DNA from: Candidatus Nitrotoga sp. MKT
Lineage (GTDB): Bacteria > Pseudomonadota > Gammaproteobacteria > Burkholderiales > Gallionellaceae
Assembly (NCBI GenBank): GCA_003402345.1
Contig: QFXH01000006.1
Coordinates: 1-64,000, forward strand
Reading direction: 5' to 3'
Length of the DNA stretch: 64,000 bases
Every line of letters begins with the position of its first letter. Position 1 is the stretch's first letter. The position numbers and the translations under genes were made by a program. Below, one piece after another: positions 46,140 through 55,806 of the stretch. Below the pieces are notes generated by a model, which saw only the letters and a program-made list of their open reading frames with translations, did no database searches and was not told the DNA's origin.

Positions 46140-46474
46140 GCTATAAGAAGGATTGAGTAAATGGTCAGCACCTCAGATATGCCCTCCCGTAAGACAGGGA
46201 GGGCTGACCGATAGAAAGCAGTGCTAACAAATTATCATAATTGTAAAAATCCCCTTCCGCTTACTTACTCCAAAGCCTGGTGTTCAAACCGTGCTTGGTC
46301 GGTTGTCTTGAAAACAGTGCAGAAAGAATTAACTCGGCCAGTTTGCTCTCGACTCGCGTCAACTCCATTTCCAGCTCAGTCAGCAGTTTTTGATTCTTGC
46401 CCAGCTTGCTATGGCGGGCCGCAAAGATTCTGTTCTTCAGCGGCCCTCTTGGCAGTGATCAATGCTTATTGATC
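46140..46474. other. Gap before the IS630 element, with nested hairpin
   Basis: GCCCTCCC (46181-46188) pairs with GGGAGGGC (46197-46204), and outside it GGTCAGC (46163-46169) pairs with GCTGACC (46203-46209). A 16-codon frame with a Shine-Dalgarno spans the hairpin. On the minus strand a short coiled-coil-like frame (ELEMELTRVESKLAELIL) near 46253-46440 may be a gene scrap. No gene is supported. Confidence 0.45.
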
Positions 46475-47585
46475 CGGCCAGTTGAAGTTTGAAGTTTTCA
46501 TACTGCATATTTCACGCGAGCATCCCGAAAGTATTTTTTGACACGCGCGGATGATTTTTCCAATGTTTGCATCTGTTCGGTTGTTGCGGCTTTCAGCTTG
46601 TCCTTGCTGCGTACCGGAACCTTTGAATAAATGGCGTACTTCAAGTCGGCGTTAAGCCTCTCTTCTGGGTTTAGCCCAGGGCTTTAGCTGGGCAGATAGA
46701 ATAACCCGATTTTGTTTTTATGTCCCTCCACCCATTTCTTGACTGGCTTGCTGTGATGGACACGCAAATTATCGAGAATCAGAAACACTTTCTTCGCCGC
46801 ATCTTGGGTCAGCGCTTCTAGGAACTCGATTAGTTTGTCCGAGTTGAAGGCCTCATCAATAATCATCCAGCGTGTCTTGCCCTGATTGGTAACGGTGGCG
46901 ATCATCGACAACTTTTGGCGTGTGCCGCCAACCGCGAAGGCTACCGGTGTTTTGCCAACCGGTGCGTAGCTACGGCCACGCACATCGGTGTTCACCATCG
47001 CTGTCTCGTCGCCCCAATGAATCTCAGCGCCCTCGGCCTTGACGCGCGCTGCTCGATTGCCGGATATTCGTTATCCAGCCAATTCTTCACTGCTTCCGGG
47101 CGTTGCCCATAAGCCTTCTTGGTCGGCTTTTGTGGCGTAAATCCCCAACGTTTGAGGTAGTTGCCAACGCTCCGAACCGACAGCCTGATTTCACATTCAC
47201 GCTCAATCAGCTGTATGACAGCGGCACGGTTCCACAGCGTAAATTCCATCTTCAATTGTTCAGGCCGTTTGCCGCAGATAATTTGCCTGACCAAGCGCTC
47301 TTGCTCGCCAGTCAGGTGGCGACCGTTGCCACCTTGCCTGCCGCGTATCGTGGGCTTGACCGTTGCCACCCCATCCCTTTCATACCGGTCAATGACACCG
47401 CGCACGGTTGGGTAGGAGAGCCCACTTAACTCAGTTATACGCATCACGCCAATCTTTTTGCGATGCAATCGCACGACTTGCTTTCGCCGCTCGTGCAACT
47501 GCTCTAATGTTTGAAATCTAGCATCTCTTTATCCATGCGCAGCAGACTGATGCGGTACGATAAGAGTTCAATCTTCATCGTGCCG
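46475..47585 (-). mobile_element. IS630-family insertion sequence, inactivated
   Basis: About 1.1 kb with imperfect terminal inverted repeats: CGGCCAGTTGAAGTTTGAAG at the left (from 46475) and, reading inward from 47585, CGGCACGATGAAGATTGAAC at the right, about 15 of 21 positions alike. The single transposase gene inside is broken three times. I could not fix the TA target duplication. Confidence 0.7.
46498..47536 (-). pseudogene. IS630-family transposase, two frameshifts and a nonsense codon
   Basis: Assembled across frames: MDKE at 47536, a frameshift after the fourth codon, then DARFQTLEQLHERRKQVVRL and a winged HTH part (ITELSGLSYPTVRGVIDRYE). Near 47040 a second frameshift separates it from AEGAEIHWGDETAM, which has the first catalytic Asp. 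VFLILDNLRVHHSKPVKKW gives the second Asp. In FYLPS-stop-SPGLNPEE the usual Tyr codon has become TAA, just before the catalytic Glu. The remaining tail runs to the stop at 46498. DDE chemistry is therefore lost. Confidence 0.85.
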
Positions 47586-47602
47586 AATATATAGTTAAAA
47601 TT

Positions 47603-47941
47603 TTAGTCGGCTTGCTGGATTTTAATGTTGTTATGAACTTCAACTACTCCTTTGGTGTTCTGCGCAATTGATACAGCCGTATCCACTTCCGTCTGGCTAT
47701 GGGCTGTACCACTTAACCACACAACGCCATTTTTGTCGGTATCAACTTTAATATCTTTCAAACTACCCAAATGTATTTTAGCGGCCAGCTTGGTTTTTAT
47801 TTTTGTGGTTATAACTGAGTTTTTAACGAATGCTACGGGGCCGGAGTGATTTATGTCCTTATCTGAATCGGTAGAGTAAGCAACAATGGGGGAAAGCATA
47901 AGGCCGATTGCAAGGTAAGTTATAACAAGTGTTCTTTTCAT
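47603..47941 (-). CDS. Periplasmic BON-domain protein (OsmY-like)
   Basis: 112 residues with a signal peptide (LAIGLMLSPIVAYS) and one BON domain: SVITTKIKTKLAAKIHLGSL, then KNGVVWLSGTAHSQTEVDTA, ending GVVEVHNNIKI. OsmY-type proteins act in the envelope under osmotic or stationary stress. It is the first gene of the stress island next to the IS630 element. Confidence 0.85.
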   Translation of the reverse strand: MKRTLVITYLAIGLMLSPIVAYSTDSDKDINHSGPVAFVKNSVITTKIKTKLAAKIHLGSLKDIKVDTDKNGVVWLSGTAHSQTEVDTAVSIAQNTKGVVEVHNNIKIQQAD

Positions 47942-48111
47942 GATTCAAGACCTTTCATTAAATTAAATAGCAGTAAACTTCGGTAAAACCATTGGTTTAA
48001 CATTCAAAATAAGATGAAGTTTTGTTGAAAAATTTTTCAGAGGGCCGTGCATAGCTTGACCGTTTTCAAGTTATTTAACTATTGTGCATGGTGCATGAAC
48101 TTACATATGCA

Positions 48112-48621
48112 TCACGTTAATGGAATGGTTTTAATTTTTTTCTCCCCTACCTTGGGCAGGCGCACGGTCATTACCCCATTTTTATAGCTTGCTTCAGCCT
48201 TGTCCGTATCCACATTGTGCGGCAAGGGGATGGAGCGTTGAAAAGCGCCGTAGGCACGTTCCATAATGTGGTAAATACTTTCATTTCTTTCGCGCGCAAA
48301 GTGTTTTTCCCCTGAAAGATAAAGCACGTTGTTTTCGATCGTGATGCGGCAGTCTTCTTTTTCTATCCCCGGAACCTCTATGTGCACCAGTATTTCTTGG
48401 TCCGTTTCTTCAATCTCTCCGGCTAACAGGCTCCAGCGCGGCAAGGTCAAAGGAGTGGAGCCGTTTTTTTGCTCTTCATCTTTGCTTTTAACAAAATGGG
48501 TTAGCGCCTCGTTACCGCGACTGACTAATTCGCGCCAGCCTTCTGCAAGATTTTCCCAAGTACGGCCAAGCTCATGTCCGATATTCCTTCCGGCTTGTTT
48601 TAATGAATCCAGCATGCTCAC
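48112..48621 (-). CDS. Hsp20/alpha-crystallin small heat-shock protein (first)
   Basis: 169 residues: a 60-residue amphipathic N-terminal arm, then the alpha-crystallin domain (VHIEVPGIEKEDCRITIENN, LYLSGEKHFARE, AYGAFQRSIPLPHNVD, ASYKNGVMTVRLPK). The C-terminal I-x-I-like anchor is KIKTIPL. ATP-independent holdase for unfolding proteins. AAGGAGTG precedes the ATG. Confidence 0.92.
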   Translation of the reverse strand: MSMLDSLKQAGRNIGHELGRTWENLAEGWRELVSRGNEALTHFVKSKDEEQKNGSTPLTLPRWSLLAGEIEETDQEILVHIEVPGIEKEDCRITIENNVLYLSGEKHFARERNESIYHIMERAYGAFQRSIPLPHNVDTDKAEASYKNGVMTVRLPKVGEKKIKTIPLT

Positions 48622-48762
48622 ACTCCTTTTCTATTTTTAAATGAGTACTTGTTGAATTGGTACTGGTTAAGTCGGCACTTGTTGCATCATGACAAAAAAT
48701 TTTGGTTATACAGATCGGCACATCAATTTTTATTTCCCAATTCCATCGAATCTAGCATTCAT

Positions 48763-49131
48763 TCACTCTGGAATTGATCTGTCATATTCTGCCGTGCGCT
48801 TTGGTTCGTGGGTTTTGACATCCCCGCGAATTTTACGCGCGTAATCTTCAAGTTGGCGTTTGGCGGCATTAAAGGCATCGCGCAAGGCGACATAAACGTC
48901 TTCGTGATGGTCGCGGTTAACCACAATTTCATTGCCGGGTACACCAATTTCTATGCGTACATTGAACTGCTTGCCCTGATGGTGATGTTTATGTGGTGCT
49001 TCGACCACAACACGGCAGGACATAATATGTTTGCAGAATTCTTCGAGTTTCTGTGCCTTGTCACAAATTCGTGTTTCCAGCGCATCCGAGTGTTCGATGT
49101 TGCGAACAGTTATTTGTAATGGTGTCTGCAT
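48763..49131 (-). CDS. Ribosome hibernation factor HPF/YfiA family
   Basis: 122 residues from ATG 49131 (GGAGAAAATT in front; an upstream Met at 49158 is less likely). It has LQITVRNIEHSDALETRICD, the conserved VVVEAPHKHHHQGKQFNVRI and DVYVALRDAFNAAKRQLEDY with the basic stretch that binds the small ribosomal subunit. Short form without the dimerisation tail. In this cluster it suggests ribosome protection during stasis. Confidence 0.88.
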   Translation of the reverse strand: MQTPLQITVRNIEHSDALETRICDKAQKLEEFCKHIMSCRVVVEAPHKHHHQGKQFNVRIEIGVPGNEIVVNRDHHEDVYVALRDAFNAAKRQLEDYARKIRGDVKTHEPKRTAEYDRSIPE

Positions 49132-49164
49132 AATTTTCTCCATCAAAATTAAATACAAGTCTGA

Positions 49165-49614
49165 TTAACGACGACTTCTTGATTCCTTTTGTTGCTCATT
49201 TCTCACCAGCTTGGCAATCTCGTGGAATTCTTCAGATAGCAATTCCAAGAGATCGTCCAATGTAAGAATTCCGACCAGTCCGCCACTTTCATCGACTATC
49301 GGTAAACGCCGCACCGCTTTCTGGCGCATGTATTGAATGGCTTCGAATACGCCCGTGCTTTCTTTCACCGTAACTAGCTCCCGCGACATAATGTCACCCA
49401 CTGTAATAGTCGCGCCATCGAGTTCCGGGGCCATAATTTCCATTATCAAATCACGGTCGGTAACGATTCCTACCGGAACCTGAACGCCCTTGTGATCATC
49501 AACGACTAGGACATTGCCAATATGATGTTGGCGCATGAGTCTGGAAGCTTCCAATGCTGTGTCATTGCGCCATGCAACAACAACTTCGCGATTACAAATT
49601 TCACCGATAGGCAT
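49165..49614 (-). CDS. Tandem CBS-domain protein
   Basis: 149 residues with two CBS motifs: EASRLMRQHHIGNVLVVDDH...PVGIVTDRDLIMEIM, then VFEAIQYMRQKAVRRLPIVD...LVGILTLDDLLELL. CBS pairs bind adenine nucleotides and sense energy state. A stand-alone regulator-like protein; the neighbouring gene is a truncated copy. Confidence 0.92.
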   Translation of the reverse strand: MPIGEICNREVVVAWRNDTALEASRLMRQHHIGNVLVVDDHKGVQVPVGIVTDRDLIMEIMAPELDGATITVGDIMSRELVTVKESTGVFEAIQYMRQKAVRRLPIVDESGGLVGILTLDDLLELLSEEFHEIAKLVRNEQQKESRSRR

Positions 49615-49720
49615 GACGTTCTCCGTGGTTTATTAATTTTGGGGGACGGGTATTTTTTTCGGATAAATGTGATTAATTTGATGGTGGCCGGTATCATCGT
49701 TGGCAATCGTCGGGTCGGCC

Positions 49721-49966
49721 TTAAACCATATGCAGGTCGATAATATCGCCCACCGTGATAACCATACAATCAAGTTCCGGTGCCATAATCTCCACCACGA
49801 GATCGTGGTCGGTGATGACCCCCACCGCGATCATTTTCCCGTCGCGATTTTCGATGACCTGCACATCCCTGACCTGATGCCGACGCATAAGTTTGGCCGC
49901 TTCCAGCACAGTGTTGTCGCGCTGCAATATGACGGCTTCGCGATTGCAACTATCTTCAATAGGCAT
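49721..49966 (-). pseudogene. Truncated CBS-domain paralogue
   Basis: 81 residues from ATG 49966, which has a strong GGGAGG in front. It parallels the first CBS half of the neighbour (MPIEDSCNREAVILQRDNTV against MPIGEICNREVVVAWRNDTA; GVITDHDLVVEIMAPELD) and stops just after VGDI, where the second CBS motif would begin. Single CBS motifs are rarely stable alone, so either it pairs with the full copy or it is decaying. The upstream Met at 50044 overlaps the next gene. Confidence 0.65.
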
Positions 49967-50031
49967 GACATCCTCCCTGTTTACATACATATCAGAGCCT
50001 ACTTGCGCCATGTACGGGGCGGGCACCCGGG

Positions 50032-50535
50032 TTAATGCGTCCAAGTTACACGCAACAGATTTTGTTCAGGGTTGTAGTGGAAATCCAGTTCGCCCTGGTA
50101 GGCGTGATGTAACGCTTCACCGATACCCCTAGCCAGATGGATGTCGGTGGTGGTTACCAATGTCGCCCCCTCTTTTTCTTCTTCGGCAATGATGCGCTGA
50201 AGCGGATGTTCCTTTCGTTCGAGTTGTTCATGGTTATGCACCAGATGCATGATTTCGTCGCGATGGGCGAGGAAAAATTCGCCCTTCATAGTCAAAAAGC
50301 CGGCAGGATAATGGTCGTGGATACGATGGCAGGCCAGGCATTGCAGGCTATGCGCATTGGCCGGTGTTTGTAGCCATTGCCAGCGTCCTTCATGAAATAC
50401 CGCGCCACATTGCGAACAGACGGATGGCTCCTGTGGTTTTTCCTTGGATTTGTAGGAATCATGCACACGCTCTTTAAAAAGACCGTCGTGCCGGGAAATG
50501 GGGCGGAAATTTGGAGGAGTGTTTTGGGTTCCCAT
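50032..50535 (-). CDS. BCAM0308-family zinc-ribbon protein
   Basis: 167 residues with two Cys pairs, PSVCSQCGAVFHEGRWQWLQ and LQCLACHRIHDHYPAGFLTM, forming a likely zinc site, and an alpha/beta C-terminal part (IAEEEKEGATLVTTTDIHLA, HAYQGELDFHYNPEQNLLRV). The family takes its name from a gene in the Burkholderia cenocepacia low-oxygen-activated locus. Molecular function is unknown. Confidence 0.82.
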   Translation of the reverse strand: MGTQNTPPNFRPISRHDGLFKERVHDSYKSKEKPQEPSVCSQCGAVFHEGRWQWLQTPANAHSLQCLACHRIHDHYPAGFLTMKGEFFLAHRDEIMHLVHNHEQLERKEHPLQRIIAEEEKEGATLVTTTDIHLARGIGEALHHAYQGELDFHYNPEQNLLRVTWTH

Positions 50536-50591
50536 GGTTAGTCATATCCTTTGCTAACGGTTAACAGAATTTGCGGGCCATTTGGCTTGCG

Positions 50592-52259
<1,668 letters not shown>

Positions 52260-52474
52260 TTACCGTTGCTATATTGTTTCTGTTGTGCGGGCAATGGTTC
52301 GTTATCTATGACGTTATAGATTTACGACATATCCACCGGACAGTGCGACACTCGGCAAGTAATTTCGGCCTGAACAATTTATTTAACGGAAGACCGGTAT
52401 TACTTTTTTAATCGAGCCGATCCATAAAGCGTAACGACCCGAATAGGGTTACCCGCAAAAAATGACTGTCCAGA

Positions 52475-52924
52475 TTATTTAATTTCGAGCTGCTTGGCAG
52501 TTTTTCCATTTTTCTTCGGCAACGTCAGTTCCAGTACGCCATTTTCAAATTTTGCCTGCGATTTGCTTTCGTCCACATCGCTGCCCAGCGTAAAGCTTCG
52601 ATAACTCGATCCTTGATAAAGCTCGCGACAAATAACCCGTTCTTTTTCTTTCTCTTCTTTTTCCTGCTTGGTTTCGGCACTGATGGTGACGCGATTCCCG
52701 TCAACTTGTACTTTGACATCTTCTTTTTTCATTCCGGGTATTTCCGCGCGCACGGTGTAGGACGTGTCATTTTCTGTTAGATCAATTTTGATCATGGACG
52801 GTATATCCGTGTCCACGGAAAGCGGACGAGCCCAGAAATCTTTAAGCCATTCATCAACATTTGTAAATGGATCAATGCGAGCAATACTGCTAAATAGTGG
52901 GGAACGTGGAATGATATTGAACAT
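52475..52924 (-). CDS. Hsp20/alpha-crystallin small heat-shock protein (second)
   Basis: 149 residues from ATG 52924, preceded by GGAG; an in-frame Met at 53080 adds 52 unrelated residues. Alpha-crystallin core: VRAEIPGMKKEDVKVQVDGN, VTISAETKQEKEEK, YRSFTLGSDVDESKSQAKFE and NGVLELTLPKK. It resembles HspA/IbpA-type class A proteins more than the other Hsp20 in this island. It lies upstream of groEL. Confidence 0.92.
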   Translation of the reverse strand: MFNIIPRSPLFSSIARIDPFTNVDEWLKDFWARPLSVDTDIPSMIKIDLTENDTSYTVRAEIPGMKKEDVKVQVDGNRVTISAETKQEKEEKEKERVICRELYQGSSYRSFTLGSDVDESKSQAKFENGVLELTLPKKNGKTAKQLEIK

Positions 52925-53492
52925 GTTATTTCTCCGATTAGAGTGAGTTAAATTGTCCGAAGTTACAGCAGTTAGATTGCATTGTTGACGGACATGCTTA
53001 CTTTGCCGGTTAAAGTGATTTGGATAAATCCAAACGCCGGGAATTAAACAATCCGCCAATGTGTTGCATGATAAAAACAATATTCAGGTTGGTCGGTGCG
53101 GTACCGCACATAATTTGATATTTTTGTATGCTTTGCAATGGAAGGTGTACTCATGGCCCTTAGATAGGGGCGATTTTTATTTTTTATGATGTAGATAAAA
53201 ATTTTAACGTCGAAAGTCTGGCCGCTTGGACTCAATAATTGAAATCGGTGGCCTATATGGGAAAGAAAACGCAGCCGGGAATTAATCCGGTCATCATGCA
53301 TTAATTTGATTGAGGCAAGTTCGGGTATCAGTTTTGAAATGTGCCCGCAGGCCGGCGTATCCTGATGATAGCCGAACAAATATCCAGTTGAATCTCTACG
53401 GGTTCAATTCCCCGCTCCTTGGAGCGAAGGCTGGTTAAAAGCCAGCGGATTGAAAAGCGTAGTTAATACCTCTTAGCTTGCTGCGGGGTGCT
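52925..53492. other. Gap upstream of hsp20, uncertain frame and hairpins
   Basis: A 111-codon minus-strand frame (53044-53379) has no family signature and no Shine-Dalgarno; I leave it uncalled. Between 53405 and 53490 there are palindromic pieces: CGCTCC-TT-GGAGCG (53413-53426) and GCTGG/CCAGC (53430-53446), followed by AGCTTGCTGCGGGG. Those resemble the short GC-rich intergenic repeats of many proteobacteria. Confidence 0.45.
53413..53446. repeat. Two adjacent GC-rich hairpins
   Basis: CGCTCC (53413-53418) and GGAGCG (53421-53426) are separated by two bases; GCTGG (53430-53434) and CCAGC (53442-53446) follow. Possibly a repeat or the 3' end of an unrecognised transcript. Confidence 0.4.
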
Positions 53493-53627
53493 TTATTCGG
53501 CGGAAATATCACAACCGCAGATGTTGCCTTGCTCATTCAGCGTCAGTTCCATCTTGTTTTCAAGCGCGCGCGGGGGTGTTATTAATTGTCCGGGGAAATC
53601 GGGGGTTATAAGTACGGGTTGCATCAT
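53493..53627 (-). CDS. 44-residue peptide coupled to DUF2934 gene
   Basis: The first ATG (53627) overlaps the stop of the DUF2934 gene (ATGA), and GAGGAGG lies just upstream, so it is well placed for translation. It reads MMQPVLITPDFPGQLITPPR, then a polar part ending NEQGNICGCDIS-AE with a Cys-x-Cys. I do not recognise it; the Shine-Dalgarno and coupling are the evidence that it is expressed. Confidence 0.45.
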   Translation of the reverse strand: MMQPVLITPDFPGQLITPPRALENKMELTLNEQGNICGCDISAE

Positions 53628-53821
53628 TCCTCCTCGGCTTCGGCAGCCAGCCAGTCGTCCAATTCATAGCCGGGTAAAAATCCGCGAGCTTCCGCTTTGT
53701 AATAGGCAGATTCGGCAATACGTGATATCCGGTTTTTATCGCAAGGCAGAGGATCATGGTCAGCAGGAAAAATGTCGGTTGGTTTTTTTGCGGCCTTGCT
53801 GTTTGCTCTCACGGAACTCAT
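53624..53821 (-). CDS. DUF2934 small protein
   Basis: 65 residues from ATG 53821, preceded by AAAGGAGGCAAT. The DUF2934 core is RISRIAESAYYKAEARGFLP followed by GYELDDWLAAEAE. Often found near stress genes in betaproteobacteria and Burkholderia-like replicons; no biochemical role is known. It opens a two-gene unit with the 44-residue peptide. Confidence 0.82.
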   Translation of the reverse strand: MSSVRANSKAAKKPTDIFPADHDPLPCDKNRISRIAESAYYKAEARGFLPGYELDDWLAAEAEEE

Positions 53822-54351
53822 ATTGCCTCCTTTTTGGAGTGGGATTGAAAGGATTTCGCTAACCATGTCTTTGCGGGGATATTTAACCGAGGTTTATCCC
53901 CGACGTGTGCTACAAGGAAAATTCCGTGCGAAGGATATTTCAAAGACGATCTTAGGTCTGTTCGATAGCGCACATAACTGGATAATTTGATTTTATTGGA
54001 CGCGTTGATAGATCAAGTTTCGCTCGGGATAGGTAAGATGCTGGGTTTCACAAGTTCAGCGCCAACCTACCGGACTATGTGTGTTTTTACTTCAGAGGAA
54101 TACTTGTTTGAATGTTTTACGGCTTCATTCTCTCGAGGTTTTGAGCCTCCTCGGAACCCTGAACGATTCGAGTTTCAGTAAGAGATCCGGGCTATGCGTA
54201 GATTGGCGCTGAACTTGTGAAGCCCAACATTTCATTATTATCCATAACGATCTAAAGAAATTGGGGGCGAAGAAATTGGAAAAACCGGGGGGAGTTCAAA
54301 TTAAACCAGTCATCCGTTCTTCCAATAAACCAATGTTTGAAATCCCAACCT
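53822..54351. other. Long gap between stress island and RND operon
   Basis: No supported gene. CGGGGATA (53874-53881) and TATCCCCG (53895-53902) form an inverted repeat upstream of the DUF2934 gene, spaced like a dimeric operator. A TTGAT-AG-ATCAA palindrome lies near 54007-54018. The 3' end of the RND operon has a terminator hairpin at 54340. Confidence 0.5.
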
Positions 54352-54367
54352 TTATTGGTTGGGATTT
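54340..54367. terminator. Terminator hairpin overlapping the operon's last stop codon
   Basis: AAATCCCAACC (54340-54350) and GGTTGGGATTT (54357-54367) pair perfectly over 11 bp with a six-base loop. The stop codon of the channel gene (54352-54354) lies in the loop. T-runs are on both sides, so it can act in either direction. Confidence 0.75.
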
Positions 54368-55803
54368 TTACGTTCTGATCGCCAATCCCCGCCAAGTGCT
54401 TTGAGTAACGCTGTGCTGGCGAGTAGCCTGCGGCCGGTTATATTGAGGCTGCGTATGTCCGCATCAAGCGCTGTGGCCTGAGCCGTAACTACATTCAGGT
54501 AGCTCACTGTTCCAGCCAGATACTGGTTATTAAAGAGAGTGACTGCTTCCTGCGCAGACCGTTTCGCCTCAAGTTGTACCTTGGCTTCTTCACTCAGGAT
54601 GCGTAGCGTAGAAAGATTGTCCTCAACTTCCTGAAATCCAGCCAGAACAATCTGGCGGTAATCAGCAACGCTTTTGTCAAATGAAGCAATTGCCTGCTCT
54701 TTTTGTGATGACCGCACCCCCCCGTCAAACAATGTGGCCGCAATATTCGGTCCAATAGACCATACCCGTCTTGGCAAGGATATTAAATTGGAAAGCAGCG
54801 AACTTTGATAGCCAGTTGAGGCGCCAAGTATGAGAGACGGAAAATATGCAGCCTGGATAACGCCAATCTGGGCATTTGCGGCCTTAATGCGGCGTTCCGC
54901 TGCGGCAATATCGGGGCGCCGCTCCAGCAATTCTGAAGGAAGGCCGACAGGAAATTCAGGCAAATTTGGCAGGGTCAAAGTTGGCTTGATCAAAAAATTG
55001 GAAGGCGCTTTACCGATTAGTACGGCAATCGCATGTTCAAACTGCGCCCTTTGCACGCCAAGATCTATCGCTTGGGCTTGGGTGGATTTTAACTGTGTGT
55101 CCGCTTGAACAACATCAGCACGCCCTACAATGCCGGCTTCATAACGATTTTGAGTAATTTGGAGCGACCGCTTATAAGCTATCGTTGTCTGCTCCAATAA
55201 GTTACGTTGTACATCATTGATACGCAATTGAAAATAAGTCTGTACCAACGTAGATTGAATGCTTAGCAGGGCAGATTGCAGGTCAGCGGCACTGGCTTCA
55301 GCCGACGCCTGGTTAGACTCAACGGTGCGCCCTATTCGCCCCCACAAATCGGCCTCCCAACTGGCGTTCATCAATATTCGATTGGTATTGGTAATCGCTG
55401 GGGTTGGATTACCGGGAATGGTTACCCCAGCATTGGTTGAACTTGCGCCTTGTCCACGGGTATGGGCAAAACTACCGGACAATGTCGGTAAATAACGTGC
55501 GCGCGCAACACCAAGCAAAGCAAGCGCCTGCCGGTATTGCGCTTCAGCGCTGTGTATATTTTGGTTGGAGATTGATACTTGTTGTACCAACGCGTTTAAC
55601 TGGATGTCTCCATATATTTCCCACCATTTGCCGCGCAGGGTATGGTCCCGGGGATCTGCCAATTTCCATTGACTTGTTTCTTCCTTGAAAGTGGTAGGGG
55701 GTATGACGCCAGGTCGTTTGTAGTCGGGTCCCACGGCACATCCGGCCAGGCTTAAAACAGCCAGCACACAAAATGTTGTTATCAGTATTTTTATACTAGT
55801 CAT
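54352..55803 (-). CDS. Outer-membrane channel of the MdtABC/MuxABC-type pump
   Basis: 483-residue OEP/NodT-type lipoprotein: signal with lipobox (CVLAVLSLAGCAVGPDYKRP), two OEP repeats (QNIHSAEAQYRQALALLGVA; ELLERRPDIAAAERRIKAAN) and the family end ASTALLKALGGDW. It is the last gene of the four-gene operon, three bases after the second permease, giving an OpmB-like dedicated channel. A terminator overlaps its end. Confidence 0.92.
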   Translation of the reverse strand: MTSIKILITTFCVLAVLSLAGCAVGPDYKRPGVIPPTTFKEETSQWKLADPRDHTLRGKWWEIYGDIQLNALVQQVSISNQNIHSAEAQYRQALALLGVARARYLPTLSGSFAHTRGQGASSTNAGVTIPGNPTPAITNTNRILMNASWEADLWGRIGRTVESNQASAEASAADLQSALLSIQSTLVQTYFQLRINDVQRNLLEQTTIAYKRSLQITQNRYEAGIVGRADVVQADTQLKSTQAQAIDLGVQRAQFEHAIAVLIGKAPSNFLIKPTLTLPNLPEFPVGLPSELLERRPDIAAAERRIKAANAQIGVIQAAYFPSLILGASTGYQSSLLSNLISLPRRVWSIGPNIAATLFDGGVRSSQKEQAIASFDKSVADYRQIVLAGFQEVEDNLSTLRILSEEAKVQLEAKRSAQEAVTLFNNQYLAGTVSYLNVVTAQATALDADIRSLNITGRRLLASTALLKALGGDWRSERKNPNQ

Positions 55804-55806
55804 AAT

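Noticed and set aside
53044-53379. 111-codon minus-strand frame upstream of hsp20
   Set aside because: No recognisable features and no Shine-Dalgarno; it may be an orphan gene but cannot be supported.
53396-53426. tRNA-like T-arm string GGGTTCAATTCCCC
   Set aside because: No acceptor, D or anticodon stems can be built around it; it belongs to a GC-rich repeat.
53305-54018. FNR/Anr-like boxes near the stress island
   Set aside because: TTGAT half-sites occur, but the spacing is wrong (two instead of four bases near 54007) or the second half is degenerate.
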